Shown here one piece after another: positions 12,652-21,129 of a DNA stretch of 37,202 nt. The stretch's first letter is position 1. Every line of letters starts with the position of its first letter. The translations under genes were made by a program, and so were the position numbers. The stretch is from a virus, in IMG/VR virus record IMGVR_UViG_3300009428_000024, positions 1-37,202 of that record, one strand, 5' to 3'. Below the pieces are notes generated by a model, which saw only the letters and a list, made by a program, of their open reading frames with translations, ran no database searches and was not told the DNA's origin.

Positions 12652-15600
12652 CTAGCTTATTCTAACCCACAACTTAATTGTTGTGACAGTTTCCGATGAT
12701 GCTTGAACTGTAAGTCCAGACCATGCATGCGTGTAACTGCCGGTGTACTGGGAAACATATTCACCTACATACGTACCTACGAATCCTTTTACATACTGCT
12801 TACTAAAGGTTCCTATAAAGGTTCCCAAGTATGCTCTATCGAAAGATCCAGAGTACGTTCCCTCGTACTGTCTTGTAAAGTATCCAGTAAATTGTTGCGT
12901 GGTTGTACCACTATATGCCTTGGAGTATTGGCCTATCCACGCATGTGTATATGTTGTGTTAAATGTTCCTTCATATGCTTTTGAGTACTGAGCCTCATAA
13001 GCCTTATTATATATGCCAGTGTATACAGTGCTGAAATATCCTTCAAAGACACCTTCATACTGACCTGTATAGGATGCAGTATATTGTCCTACGTATTCAC
13101 CAACATATGCCTTTGTGTAGTATCCTATGTAGCCGCCTTCATATTGTCTTGTAAAGTATCCAGTATAAGATCCCTCATATGTTTTTGACCACTGATGGGT
13201 ATACTGTCCTAAGTAAACACCTACAAATGTCTGTCCATAAGATCCATGGAATACACCTTCATATTGTTTAGTGTATTGTCCAAGATATGTTCCTGTGTAC
13301 AATCCAACATACAGTTTAGAGTATTGTCCTTCATAGATTCCTTCATAGTGTCCAACATAGTTATGAGCACCTTCATACTGTGTGCTGTAGTATCCTATAT
13401 ACACACCTTCATATTGTTTAGTCCAGTTACGAGCAAAGTATCCTGTATACTGTCCTGTGTATGTTCCTGAGTATGTTCGTGTACCTTCATATATTTTGTT
13501 ATAGTTGGTACTCCAATTAGCACTTAGGTATGTTGTATTAAAGTACCCTGTCCAGTCTCCTTGGTACTGTCCAGTATAATCTCTTGTTCCTTCATACTGA
13601 GCAGCGTATGCTTTAGTAAATGATAATACGTAAGCACTCTCATAGTATGAGGCATATAGACCAGTCCATTGTCTACTTCCACCAAACTGTCCTTCCCATG
13701 CACGATCATAGTATCCAACATACGTTGCGTTGAATGCACCTGTCCATTGTCTTGTGCCAGTATATTGTGCTGCAAATTGTCCAGTCCAATATCTGTTATA
13801 GTAACCAGTATACTGACCTGCCCATATGTGTTCATAATATCCAACATATGTTTTTGTATAACTTGTAGTCCAATTTTTTAGATAGTTGCCAGCATAGGCT
13901 TTTACATAGTTGCCTGAGTATGCTTTTGTATAGTTCGATCCATATGTTCCAGTATATGATCCAGAATAATATCCAGTGTACCCACCAGAATAATATCCAG
14001 TGTATGTTGTTGAGTACTGTGCTGTAAACTGAGTTGAGTAGGTGCCTGTATAGTATCCAACATAAGTTCCTGCATACTGGGTTGTTCTTGTTACACGAGC
14101 ATAGTTGCCTGCGTATGATGTACTGAAGTATCCTGTGTATTGTCCAGTATATTGTCCTGTATAATTACCAGAATATGTTTTAGTATAATTGCCAGAATAG
14201 GTTGTACTAAAGTACCCAGTATACTGCCCAGTATATTGTCCTGTATAATTACCAGCATACTGTGTCGTTCTAGTTACTCTTGCATAGTTTCCAGCATACG
14301 TTGTACTAAAGTATCCAGTATATTGTCCGGTATATGTTCCTGTGTATTGCCCAGTGTATTGAGTCGATCTAGTTACTCTTGCATAGTTACCAGTAAATTG
14401 TGTATCATAGTATCCAGTGTATGTTCCGGTGTATTGTCCAGCATACTGGGTTGTTCTTGTTACACGAGTATAGTTACCAGTAAATTGTGTATCATAGTAT
14501 CCAGTGTATGTTCCTGTGTATTGTCCAGCATACTGTGTCGTTCTGGTTACACGAGCATAGTTGCCAGTGTATGTGGTAGCAAAGTATCCTGTGAATGTGT
14601 TGTCATATGATCCACCATATTGGCTATTGTAGTACCCAGTATAGCTAGAACTAAAGTACCCTGTATATTGTCCGGTATATGTTGTAGAGTATGATCCAGC
14701 ATATTGTGTGGATCTAGTAACACGTGAGTATGCACCAGCCCACTGTCCGGAACTATAATAAGCAGTATAGAAAGACGGGCTCGATGGATTAGTTCCCGTC
14801 CATGCTTGGCCACCATTCAATGGATTATTACCTGCTATAAAGAAAGCTGGGAACCCACCAGGACCTGTATATTGACCTGTCCATATTTTTGAATAATTAG
14901 TACCTGGAAAATATATTGGTCCATACTTTCCTGGTGTTGAACTACCAGGGCCTTGATATGTAGCACCATAAGCGCCGGAGTATTGTACTTGTGGAGCAGG
15001 GCCCAACCAAACCGTAGCCCAGGCTGCGCCAGCATAGTACCCAGTATAGCTAGAACTAAAGTACCCTGTGTATTGTCCTGATCTAGTTACTCTTGAATAG
15101 TTGCCAGTGTATTGTGTGGATCTAGTTACCCTTGTATAATACCCAGTATATGCTTTGGTATATTGACCAGAGAATGAGCCTACGTAATTTGTCTGTCTAG
15201 TTACTCTTGAATAGTTTCCAGCATAGGATGTACTGAAGTATCCTGTGTATTGACCTGTATACTGTCCTGCGTAGTTACCAGAATATGTTTTAGTATAATT
15301 GCCAGAATAGGTTGTACTAAAGTACCCAGTGTATTGACCTGTATACTGTCCTGCGTAGTTACCAGAATATGTTTTAGTATAATTGCCAGAATAGGTCGTA
15401 CTAAAGTATCCAGTATATTGACCACTATATTGTCCTGCGTAGTTACCAGCGTACTGTGTTGTTCTTGTTACACGAGCATAGTTGCCAGTGTATGTGGTAC
15501 TGAAGTATCCAGTATATTGCCCAGTGTATGTTCCAGAGTATTGTCCAGCATACTGGGTTGTTCTTGTTACACGAGCATAGTTACCAGTATATTGTCTATC

Positions 15601-17817
15601 AAAGTACCCAGTGTATGTTCCAGAGTACTGTCCAGCGTATTGGGTTGATCTAGTTACTCTTGAATAGTTGCCAGTGTATGTTGTACTAAAGTATCCAGTA
15701 TATTGTCCGGTATAGTACCCAGTGTAGGCGCCTGAGAAGTATCCTGTAAACTGAGCTGTCCTTGTAACTCTTGTCCACTGGCTGGCGTAGTTGCCAGTAT
15801 AGTACCCAATATATGCCCCTTCCCAGTATCCAGTATATTGTTTTAGATAGTTCTTATTGTAGTACCCAGTATATGCTTGGTTATAATACCCAGTGTATGT
15901 TGCTGTGTATATTTTATCCCAATTGTAATCATAGTACCCTGTATATTGTTTTGTGTAATTGCCGGCATAAGTTCCTGCAAATGCTCCTTGTAAAAAGTAT
16001 CCAGTATAGAATGTTGTCGTACTAGCATACTGGCCTTCATAAGATCGCTGGCCTTCCCATGCGTGTGTATAATATCCTACATATGCTTTTGTAAAGTAAT
16101 TAGAATATTGGTTTCCATAGGCTCTTACACCCTCATATAATTTTTGATATGATTTTTGATAATTAACACCAAGATATACTTTTTCCCAATACCCAGTGTA
16201 TTGTCCTGTGTAGGTTCTTGTTCCAGTATAGAGTTTAGAATAAACACCAGTGTATGTTTTGGTCCAGCTACCTATGTATGCCTTTGACCAATATCCAACA
16301 TATTGTCCTGTGTATGTTCTATCACCAGCATACGCACCTTCATATGATCCCTCATATAATTTTACATAGTGCTTAGAATATAAACCTGCCCAGTTACCTT
16401 CATACAGTTTTGTGAACTGCTTTACACCTTCGTAATATCCTGTGTAGGTACCGGTAAAATATCCTGTGTATTGGGTCTCAAAAGAACCCTCCCATTGTCT
16501 ATCAAAAGATCCTTCATATTGCTTTGAATAGCTACCAACATAAGCACCAGTAAACCCGCCAACAAAGTATCCGCTAAACGCACCTTCGTATGTCCCCTCG
16601 TATTGTTTTAAATAAAGTTTGCTATATACGCCTTCGTATTCTTTGGTATAGTTTCCTAACCATACATGACTGTACGATGTGGAATAGTATCCGGTAAATG
16701 CTCCCTCGTATTGTTTATCAAAAGAGCCTTCATACTGTCCAGTATATTGTCCTACATAGGCTCTTGTGTATCCGCCAGCATATCCTGCAACCCATTGCTT
16801 AGTATATTGTTTTGTATAAACGCCAGTATAAGTCTTAGTATAGTTTCCTGTAAAGCTACCCTCATATGCCTTGCTAAAGTATCCTGTAAATGCACCTTCG
16901 TATTGTGCTTCATATTCTTTTGTGTAGGATCCGACATATTGTCCGACGTATGCTTTTGTAAATGTATGCTCAATTGGTCCTTCATAATTACCAGTATATG
17001 ATTGCCCATATTGGCCTTCCCATATATGTGTATATGTTGCACCATATTGTCCTGAATAATTACCAATATATTGTTGAGCAGAAATGCTGTTTCTTGTATC
17101 AGTTATATTATCACTAACTTGTTGCCATACCTGTCCACCACCAGATGGATCTGATGCAGATAGTTTGTATGATCCAACCCCACTATCAGTTACTTCATTT
17201 CTGAATCTAGCAACTAGTAATTGTATCTCTACATCTGACATCTCTTTGATAGATGTGCCACTTAATCTTACTGGACGTACCACCGTTGGTGCTGATACAC
17301 CCTGTGTTTTTCTCCATAGCTTGTATGTTGTTTCAACACTGTTGTCAGTGTTCTTTACAAAGTATCCTGTGTCAGTATATAATGATGCGTTAGGATTTGT
17401 TTGTGACATCCAATATGATCCAAGACCATTTGATACTAAATTAGATAATGCCGCTGTTATGATTGATGATGTTAGATCATTACTATGCTCTGATGCATAT
17501 GATGTAGCATTTACAAACAACGGATATACTATTGACGACTCACTAGCTGTTGTTGTGTTTTGGTATAATGTATATGTGGTAGTGTTTAATGCATTTGTGG
17601 ATGGATGTGTACCCACTGACTCGGATCGAGTCGTATCTAAGAATGCTCCTCTACTTGTACCACCAACATTGATGTTGATAGTTCCTGCATGTAAAGTATT
17701 AATAACAAAAGCATCTAAAACTTTATGGACGGCATAATCCATTTCCGAAGATTGCATCTGTTGCAGTCCTAAGAAACCTCCGCCTCCGGTTGCTTTTATT
17801 TTTAGTGGATTAGCCAT
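12652..17817 (-). CDS. Giant aromatic-tetrad (Tyr-x-Gly-x) repeat protein
   Basis: A 1721-residue predicted virion fibre or sheath-like protein. Residues 1-245 are a non-repeat head starting ANPLKIKATGGGGFLG, with related segments (GLGSYWMS...FVKNTDN; GVGSYKLS...DNITDTRN), a head type I recall from marine T4-like phages. From ~250 to ~1700 the chain is almost wholly four-residue units, aromatic-x-Gly/Lys/Arg-x (such as YTGQ, YTGY, YEGS, YSKA). The outer thirds contain charged YEG and YSK/YTK units; the central part is low-charge and contains 13 RVTR-x-x-Q/N inserts. An island at ~910-1000 (WLGPAP, GPGSSTPGKYGPIYFPG) breaks the array. AGGA is four bases before the ATG. Beta structure with Tyr over Gly is inferred; function unknown. 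Confidence 0.85.
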   Translation of the reverse strand: MANPLKIKATGGGGFLGLQQMQSSEMDYAVHKVLDAFVINTLHAGTININVGGTSRGAFLDTTRSESVGTHPSTNALNTTTYTLYQNTTTASESSIVYPLFVNATSYASEHSNDLTSSIITAALSNLVSNGLGSYWMSQTNPNASLYTDTGYFVKNTDNSVETTYKLWRKTQGVSAPTVVRPVRLSGTSIKEMSDVEIQLLVARFRNEVTDSGVGSYKLSASDPSGGGQVWQQVSDNITDTRNSISAQQYIGNYSGQYGATYTHIWEGQYGQSYTGNYEGPIEHTFTKAYVGQYVGSYTKEYEAQYEGAFTGYFSKAYEGSFTGNYTKTYTGVYTKQYTKQWVAGYAGGYTRAYVGQYTGQYEGSFDKQYEGAFTGYYSTSYSHVWLGNYTKEYEGVYSKLYLKQYEGTYEGAFSGYFVGGFTGAYVGSYSKQYEGSFDRQWEGSFETQYTGYFTGTYTGYYEGVKQFTKLYEGNWAGLYSKHYVKLYEGSYEGAYAGDRTYTGQYVGYWSKAYIGSWTKTYTGVYSKLYTGTRTYTGQYTGYWEKVYLGVNYQKSYQKLYEGVRAYGNQYSNYFTKAYVGYYTHAWEGQRSYEGQYASTTTFYTGYFLQGAFAGTYAGNYTKQYTGYYDYNWDKIYTATYTGYYNQAYTGYYNKNYLKQYTGYWEGAYIGYYTGNYASQWTRVTRTAQFTGYFSGAYTGYYTGQYTGYFSTTYTGNYSRVTRSTQYAGQYSGTYTGYFDRQYTGNYARVTRTTQYAGQYSGTYTGQYTGYFSTTYTGNYARVTRTTQYAGNYAGQYSGQYTGYFSTTYSGNYTKTYSGNYAGQYTGQYTGYFSTTYSGNYTKTYSGNYAGQYTGQYTGYFSTSYAGNYSRVTRQTNYVGSFSGQYTKAYTGYYTRVTRSTQYTGNYSRVTRSGQYTGYFSSSYTGYYAGAAWATVWLGPAPQVQYSGAYGATYQGPGSSTPGKYGPIYFPGTNYSKIWTGQYTGPGGFPAFFIAGNNPLNGGQAWTGTNPSSPSFYTAYYSSGQWAGAYSRVTRSTQYAGSYSTTYTGQYTGYFSSSYTGYYNSQYGGSYDNTFTGYFATTYTGNYARVTRTTQYAGQYTGTYTGYYDTQFTGNYTRVTRTTQYAGQYTGTYTGYYDTQFTGNYARVTRSTQYTGQYTGTYTGQYTGYFSTTYAGNYARVTRTTQYAGNYTGQYTGQYTGYFSTTYSGNYTKTYSGNYTGQYTGQYTGYFSTSYAGNYARVTRTTQYAGTYVGYYTGTYSTQFTAQYSTTYTGYYSGGYTGYYSGSYTGTYGSNYTKAYSGNYVKAYAGNYLKNWTTSYTKTYVGYYEHIWAGQYTGYYNRYWTGQFAAQYTGTRQWTGAFNATYVGYYDRAWEGQFGGSRQWTGLYASYYESAYVLSFTKAYAAQYEGTRDYTGQYQGDWTGYFNTTYLSANWSTNYNKIYEGTRTYSGTYTGQYTGYFARNWTKQYEGVYIGYYSTQYEGAHNYVGHYEGIYEGQYSKLYVGLYTGTYLGQYTKQYEGVFHGSYGQTFVGVYLGQYTHQWSKTYEGSYTGYFTRQYEGGYIGYYTKAYVGEYVGQYTASYTGQYEGVFEGYFSTVYTGIYNKAYEAQYSKAYEGTFNTTYTHAWIGQYSKAYSGTTTQQFTGYFTRQYEGTYSGSFDRAYLGTFIGTFSKQYVKGFVGTYVGEYVSQYTGSYTHAWSGLTVQASSETVTTIKLWVRIS
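14384..14557 (-). repeat. Direct repeat, 2 x 87 bp, 82/87 identical
   Basis: Two adjacent 87-base units (14384-14470, 14471-14557) differing at five bases by eye. Each encodes 29 residues: the tetrads YAGQ YTGT YTGY YDTQ FTGN plus one RVTR element. Together with the 84-bp repeat at 15247 this shows that the array grows by in-frame higher-order units. Confidence 0.8.
15247..15414 (-). repeat. Direct repeat, 2 x 84 bp, 82/84 identical
   Basis: Units 15247-15330 and 15331-15414 differ at two bases by eye. Each encodes 28 residues (seven tetrads, including FSTT, YSGN, YTKT, YAGQ). Bases 15275-15330 are also identical to 14165-14220, exactly 1110 bases away and in the same frame. Confidence 0.85.
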
Positions 17818-17823
17818 TAAGTC

Positions 17824-20808
17824 CTATGCCTGTAGTTTATACTTTGAGTCGCCCCATACATTACCAGTATTTATGAAGGTTGTTCTCGTCGCATTATAAC
17901 CAATTATGGCTGCTCCAGGTACTCCTCCATTTCCACTGTTAGCGTATTGGGTCTTCAAAGCACCATCGTTAGCTTCATTCAACGATGCATCATCGTGATT
18001 AAAGCCTCCTGCTGCGGCACCTCTTTGACCTAATAGTCCTCCTGTTCCTCCATGGATACCATATGCAACTGCACTATTGGATCCATTAATAAGGGAATTG
18101 TTTTCTAATATGTTAGTAATTGATCCACTAACTATTGCATAACCAGCACCATAACCACCTGTGCCACCAACTCTCTGTAGAGTTGATCCTGTTACAGGAT
18201 AACCACCTGATCCACCGCCACCACCGCCACCGGCGATAGTACCATAATTTTCTATGAACAATTCAACTGCTGGTGATGTTCTAATTGCAGGGCCTCCGGA
18301 AGTTGCATCACTCCCTGTTCTTGTTGCAGTATTTGTATCCCCAGGGTGTCCGGCTGATCCAATAATTCTTGCATCTGGATGTACTAATATTCTTACCCTA
18401 TGTTTGATAGAGTTGGATGCCAAATTGATAGCACCAAGACCAGTTGACACATCCATTGCCGCAGTAGTATTAGTTGAGTGTACATCACACCCATCTACTA
18501 TAATATTAACAAGCTGAGGTCTTTGTGATACAGCTTTGCCTTGTCCCACTAAGTAATCTCGTAAGTTGAATCTTTGTGTAGTACTTGAAATGGTTACATC
18601 AGTTCTTTCATATCCAATATGAGATAGAACCCAATTGGCTCCTTCTTTAATATAAATGGCTTTGCTTTCTTTCCATCCACCAGCTTTCTTAACGTGAACT
18701 GATTCTGTCTGTTTCCAAGCACCACTTTGTTTGATACGAGCAACACCGCCCTCAGTAAGCTCTCCGGTTTTCAATCCAATGAAGTTTGTTGTACCTGAAT
18801 ATATCTGATCGTATGATGGATTGCCTATCCATGATGAGGTGTAGTTTCCAGATACGCCAACGTATGTTGTTGGAGTATTGCCCAGCCATGCTCCCCCATA
18901 CAGTTTAGTGTATTGGCCAACGTATGATTTAGTGTATTGTCCTAACCAGGTATGTGTATATATTTTACCATATGAATTACCATACTGGCCCACATATGTC
19001 TTTTCCCATATATGTGAATAACTTACTTCACGAGTTCTAGCAAACACACCCTCATACTGTCCCGTATAAGCTCCCTCATATGTGCCTTCGTAATAACCTA
19101 TGTATGCCTTCTCATAGTATCCTGTATATGATCCTGCCCATGCATGAGTATATTGTGTAGAGTATACACCCTCATAAGTATTTGCAAAGAGACCTGTACC
19201 ATCTGTTTTGGCGCCGTACGTTGCTAGTCCTTCATACTGACCAGTGTATACACCTTGCCAATAGTTTCCATAGTATCCAGTATAGTATCCTGTGTACTGT
19301 CCAGCATATGTTCTACTACCACCATATTGCCCTTCATATAGTTTTGTGTAGTATCCTGCATATAACCCAGTATATGTTACTGATGTGACGTGTGTATAGT
19401 TAGGACCGTCAAAATATTTTTCAACTGATTGACTATATGCACCTTGCCAATATCCCACATAGTAAGCCTGGCCTGCATATGAACCTTCCCAGTTACCTGT
19501 CCAAACTCTACTATAAGTTTTATCAAATGAATGATTTCTTTGGCCTGTCCATTGTGCAGCACCTGTCCATTGGCGCGCAACACTTTGTAGATATGAAGCA
19601 CCATAGCTTTGACTAGTCGAGCTTTCCCACCCACTCACCCAAACTCGATAATTGTAAAATTGTAAATTAGGATAGGATCCACCGATACTTCCAGCTACGA
19701 AATTTCCCGCAACTCCATATGATCCAGTTGGTCCTGACTGTGAAACATAACTGCTAGAAAAGTATGCTAAACTTGTCCACGTGCTTGCAAAATTACCTTC
19801 TGCAGGCGCAGGACCTAGCCATGTCTTTGACCAATATCCTGTAATAGGTTCGCCATCATATGTATAGTATACACCAATGTAGGTGGAACTGTAGGATACT
19901 TCGCCACTTTGGACCCATTGTCTTACACCTGACCATTGACTGCCACCCTCACCACCACCTGAATGGAAGTACCCTGTACCTTCCCATACTAGACCACCAG
20001 AGTAATATCCAGTGTATGAACTGTTTACATTGAAGTAACCTGTGTACTGAGCAGTACCACCAAACGTACCAGTGTATTGTCCTGTGTATGTTTTAATGTA
20101 GTTAGAATTTGTAGTGGTCGTACTCGAATGAAGATAATTCATAGGCGCTTGGCCATATGAAACAAATATTCCATTCCAGTTAGCTATGGTATAAAATCCA
20201 CTGTATGTACTTTGGTATACACCTGTGTAGGTTCCTACAAAAGAACCTTCCCATTGATGGGACCATGCATGTGAATATTGACCAGTGTATTGGCCAGAGT
20301 AGGTTCTATCGCCTGCCCATAGCTTAGAATATATACCTGTCCAAGGACCATTCTGATAGTTACCAGTGTAGGTACCTTCCCAAGCTCTAGTATAAGGACC
20401 ACCTAACCAAAGATGAGTATACTGTCCAGTGTATTGTCCTTCGTATTGTCTATCATAGTATCCTGTGTATACTCCTTCCCAAGCATGAGTATATGAGCCT
20501 TCCCAGGCATGAGTATACTGACCAACATAAACACCTTCATACAATCCAGTATATGTACCTGCATATGCTTTAGTGTACACTGCTACATAGGCTTTAGAAT
20601 ATAATCCTTCATACAGAACTGACCAGACCTTTCCATAGTATCCTATGTAGCCGCCTTCATATTGTCGTGAGTATATGCCTTCGTACTGTTGCTCATAGCC
20701 ACCAGTGAAGAATGCTTTTAATGTACGTGAAGTGTTGCCAAGGTACGTGCTATCAAATGCACGTGTAGTGCTACTCGTATACGAATGTGAATAATTTATT
20801 CCCGCCAC
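17824..20808 (-). CDS. Aromatic-tetrad fibre with glycine-rich adhesin tip
   Basis: A 994-residue predicted tail fibre. The start is GTG with GGGAG five bases upstream. Residues ~37-677 are Tyr-x-Gly/Lys-x tetrads (YEGI YSRQ YEGG, YTHA WEGS) like the 1721-residue neighbour, with interruptions including a WLGPAP island. Residues ~690-735 hold three IK/VK/IK...G-x-W units (IKQSGAWKQ, VKKAGGWKE, IKEGANWVL), a module frequent in phage fibres before the tip. The C-terminal ~250 residues (RVRILVHPDARIIG, FIENYGTIAGGGGGGGSGG, GGTGGYGAGYAI, GGTGGLLGQRGAAAGG, FINTGNVWGDSKYKLQA) form a glycine-rich tip comparable to polyglycine-type phage adhesins such as gp38 of T-even phages. Receptor binding by the tip and a spacer role for the tetrads are inferred. 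Six bases separate it from the next gene. Confidence 0.85.
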   Translation of the reverse strand: MAGINYSHSYTSSTTRAFDSTYLGNTSRTLKAFFTGGYEQQYEGIYSRQYEGGYIGYYGKVWSVLYEGLYSKAYVAVYTKAYAGTYTGLYEGVYVGQYTHAWEGSYTHAWEGVYTGYYDRQYEGQYTGQYTHLWLGGPYTRAWEGTYTGNYQNGPWTGIYSKLWAGDRTYSGQYTGQYSHAWSHQWEGSFVGTYTGVYQSTYSGFYTIANWNGIFVSYGQAPMNYLHSSTTTTNSNYIKTYTGQYTGTFGGTAQYTGYFNVNSSYTGYYSGGLVWEGTGYFHSGGGEGGSQWSGVRQWVQSGEVSYSSTYIGVYYTYDGEPITGYWSKTWLGPAPAEGNFASTWTSLAYFSSSYVSQSGPTGSYGVAGNFVAGSIGGSYPNLQFYNYRVWVSGWESSTSQSYGASYLQSVARQWTGAAQWTGQRNHSFDKTYSRVWTGNWEGSYAGQAYYVGYWQGAYSQSVEKYFDGPNYTHVTSVTYTGLYAGYYTKLYEGQYGGSRTYAGQYTGYYTGYYGNYWQGVYTGQYEGLATYGAKTDGTGLFANTYEGVYSTQYTHAWAGSYTGYYEKAYIGYYEGTYEGAYTGQYEGVFARTREVSYSHIWEKTYVGQYGNSYGKIYTHTWLGQYTKSYVGQYTKLYGGAWLGNTPTTYVGVSGNYTSSWIGNPSYDQIYSGTTNFIGLKTGELTEGGVARIKQSGAWKQTESVHVKKAGGWKESKAIYIKEGANWVLSHIGYERTDVTISSTTQRFNLRDYLVGQGKAVSQRPQLVNIIVDGCDVHSTNTTAAMDVSTGLGAINLASNSIKHRVRILVHPDARIIGSAGHPGDTNTATRTGSDATSGGPAIRTSPAVELFIENYGTIAGGGGGGGSGGYPVTGSTLQRVGGTGGYGAGYAIVSGSITNILENNSLINGSNSAVAYGIHGGTGGLLGQRGAAAGGFNHDDASLNEANDGALKTQYANSGNGGVPGAAIIGYNATRTTFINTGNVWGDSKYKLQA
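17868..17875 (-). promoter_or_regulatory. Possible late promoter (CATAAATA)
   Basis: Minus-strand CATAAATA, about 50 bases before the 1721-residue gene, inside the last codons of the 994-residue gene. It fits the relaxed NATAAATA motif but not the perfect T4 word. Confidence 0.35.
18777..20697 (-). repeat. Second in-frame aromatic tetrad array
   Basis: About 640 residues of aromatic-x-Gly/Lys/His-x units in the 994-residue protein. Trp is more frequent than in the larger array (WEGS, WLGG, WAGD) and the RVTR element is absent, but G-x-R-x-Tyr/Trp punctuation is present (AGDRTYSG, GGSRTYAG). The DNA copies are more diverged than in the centre of the larger array. Boundaries are approximate. 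Confidence 0.8.
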
Positions 20809-20820
20809 TTAGGCTCCCAC

Positions 20821-21129
20821 TTATGATATCGTGTGATACCATACATCACCATCTGCACCATCGCTGGCTGTAGGCGCGTTGGTATTCACGAAGATTGTTT
20901 GATCTGTTAGAGTGTTACCACTTGCTAGAAAATCTACACCAGTCATTTTAACTGCGGTTGTTGAAGCAGCGGTAATAAAACCTTTTGCGTCAACCGTTAC
21001 TGATGGAACGTGAGTGTTGCTGCCTGAATAAGCAGCTGCTGTTACACCACTGTTGGCCAATGCCTCTTTCTTTAAAACGGAACCTGAAGATACTATCTCT
21101 GTAGTACCGTGTTTGATTTGATCAGCCAT
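20821..21129 (-). CDS. Small fibre-repeat protein
   Basis: A 102-residue protein made of segments known from phage fibres: SGVTAAAYSGSNTHVPSVTV then DAKGFITAASTTAV (the fibre repeat usually ending VTVDAKGRITAAS), followed by TNAPTASDGADGDVWYHTIS. It could be a short independent fibre or a connector between the S74 fibre and the aromatic-tetrad fibres. The start overlaps the S74 gene stop by one base (TAATG), so it is translationally coupled; a TATAAATA word lies 122 bases upstream at 21251-21258. It is small compared with proteins that carry several copies of this repeat. Confidence 0.7.
   Translation of the reverse strand: MADQIKHGTTEIVSSGSVLKKEALANSGVTAAAYSGSNTHVPSVTVDAKGFITAASTTAVKMTGVDFLASGNTLTDQTIFVNTNAPTASDGADGDVWYHTIS

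Larger units (their letters stand above)
12720..17070 (-). repeat. In-frame tetrad array, several hundred Y-x-G/K-x units
   Basis: Coding repeat with a basic period of 12 bases (four residues). The aromatic in position 1 is usually Tyr, sometimes Phe or Trp; position 3 is mostly Gly, or Lys/Arg. Two kinds of punctuation shift the register: RVTR-x-x-Q/N (+1 residue) and G-x-R-x before Tyr/Trp (+2 residues). Boundaries are approximate. Confidence 0.85.

Noticed and set aside
13524-15425. Extra minus- and plus-strand open frames within the tetrad array
   Set aside because: The 12-base repeat keeps alternative frames open by chance; the resulting proteins are low-complexity by-products of the Tyr-x-Gly coding.
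14100-15700. CRISPR-like repeat array
   Set aside because: The repeats are in-frame coding units of 84-87 bases with no unique spacers and no cas genes nearby.
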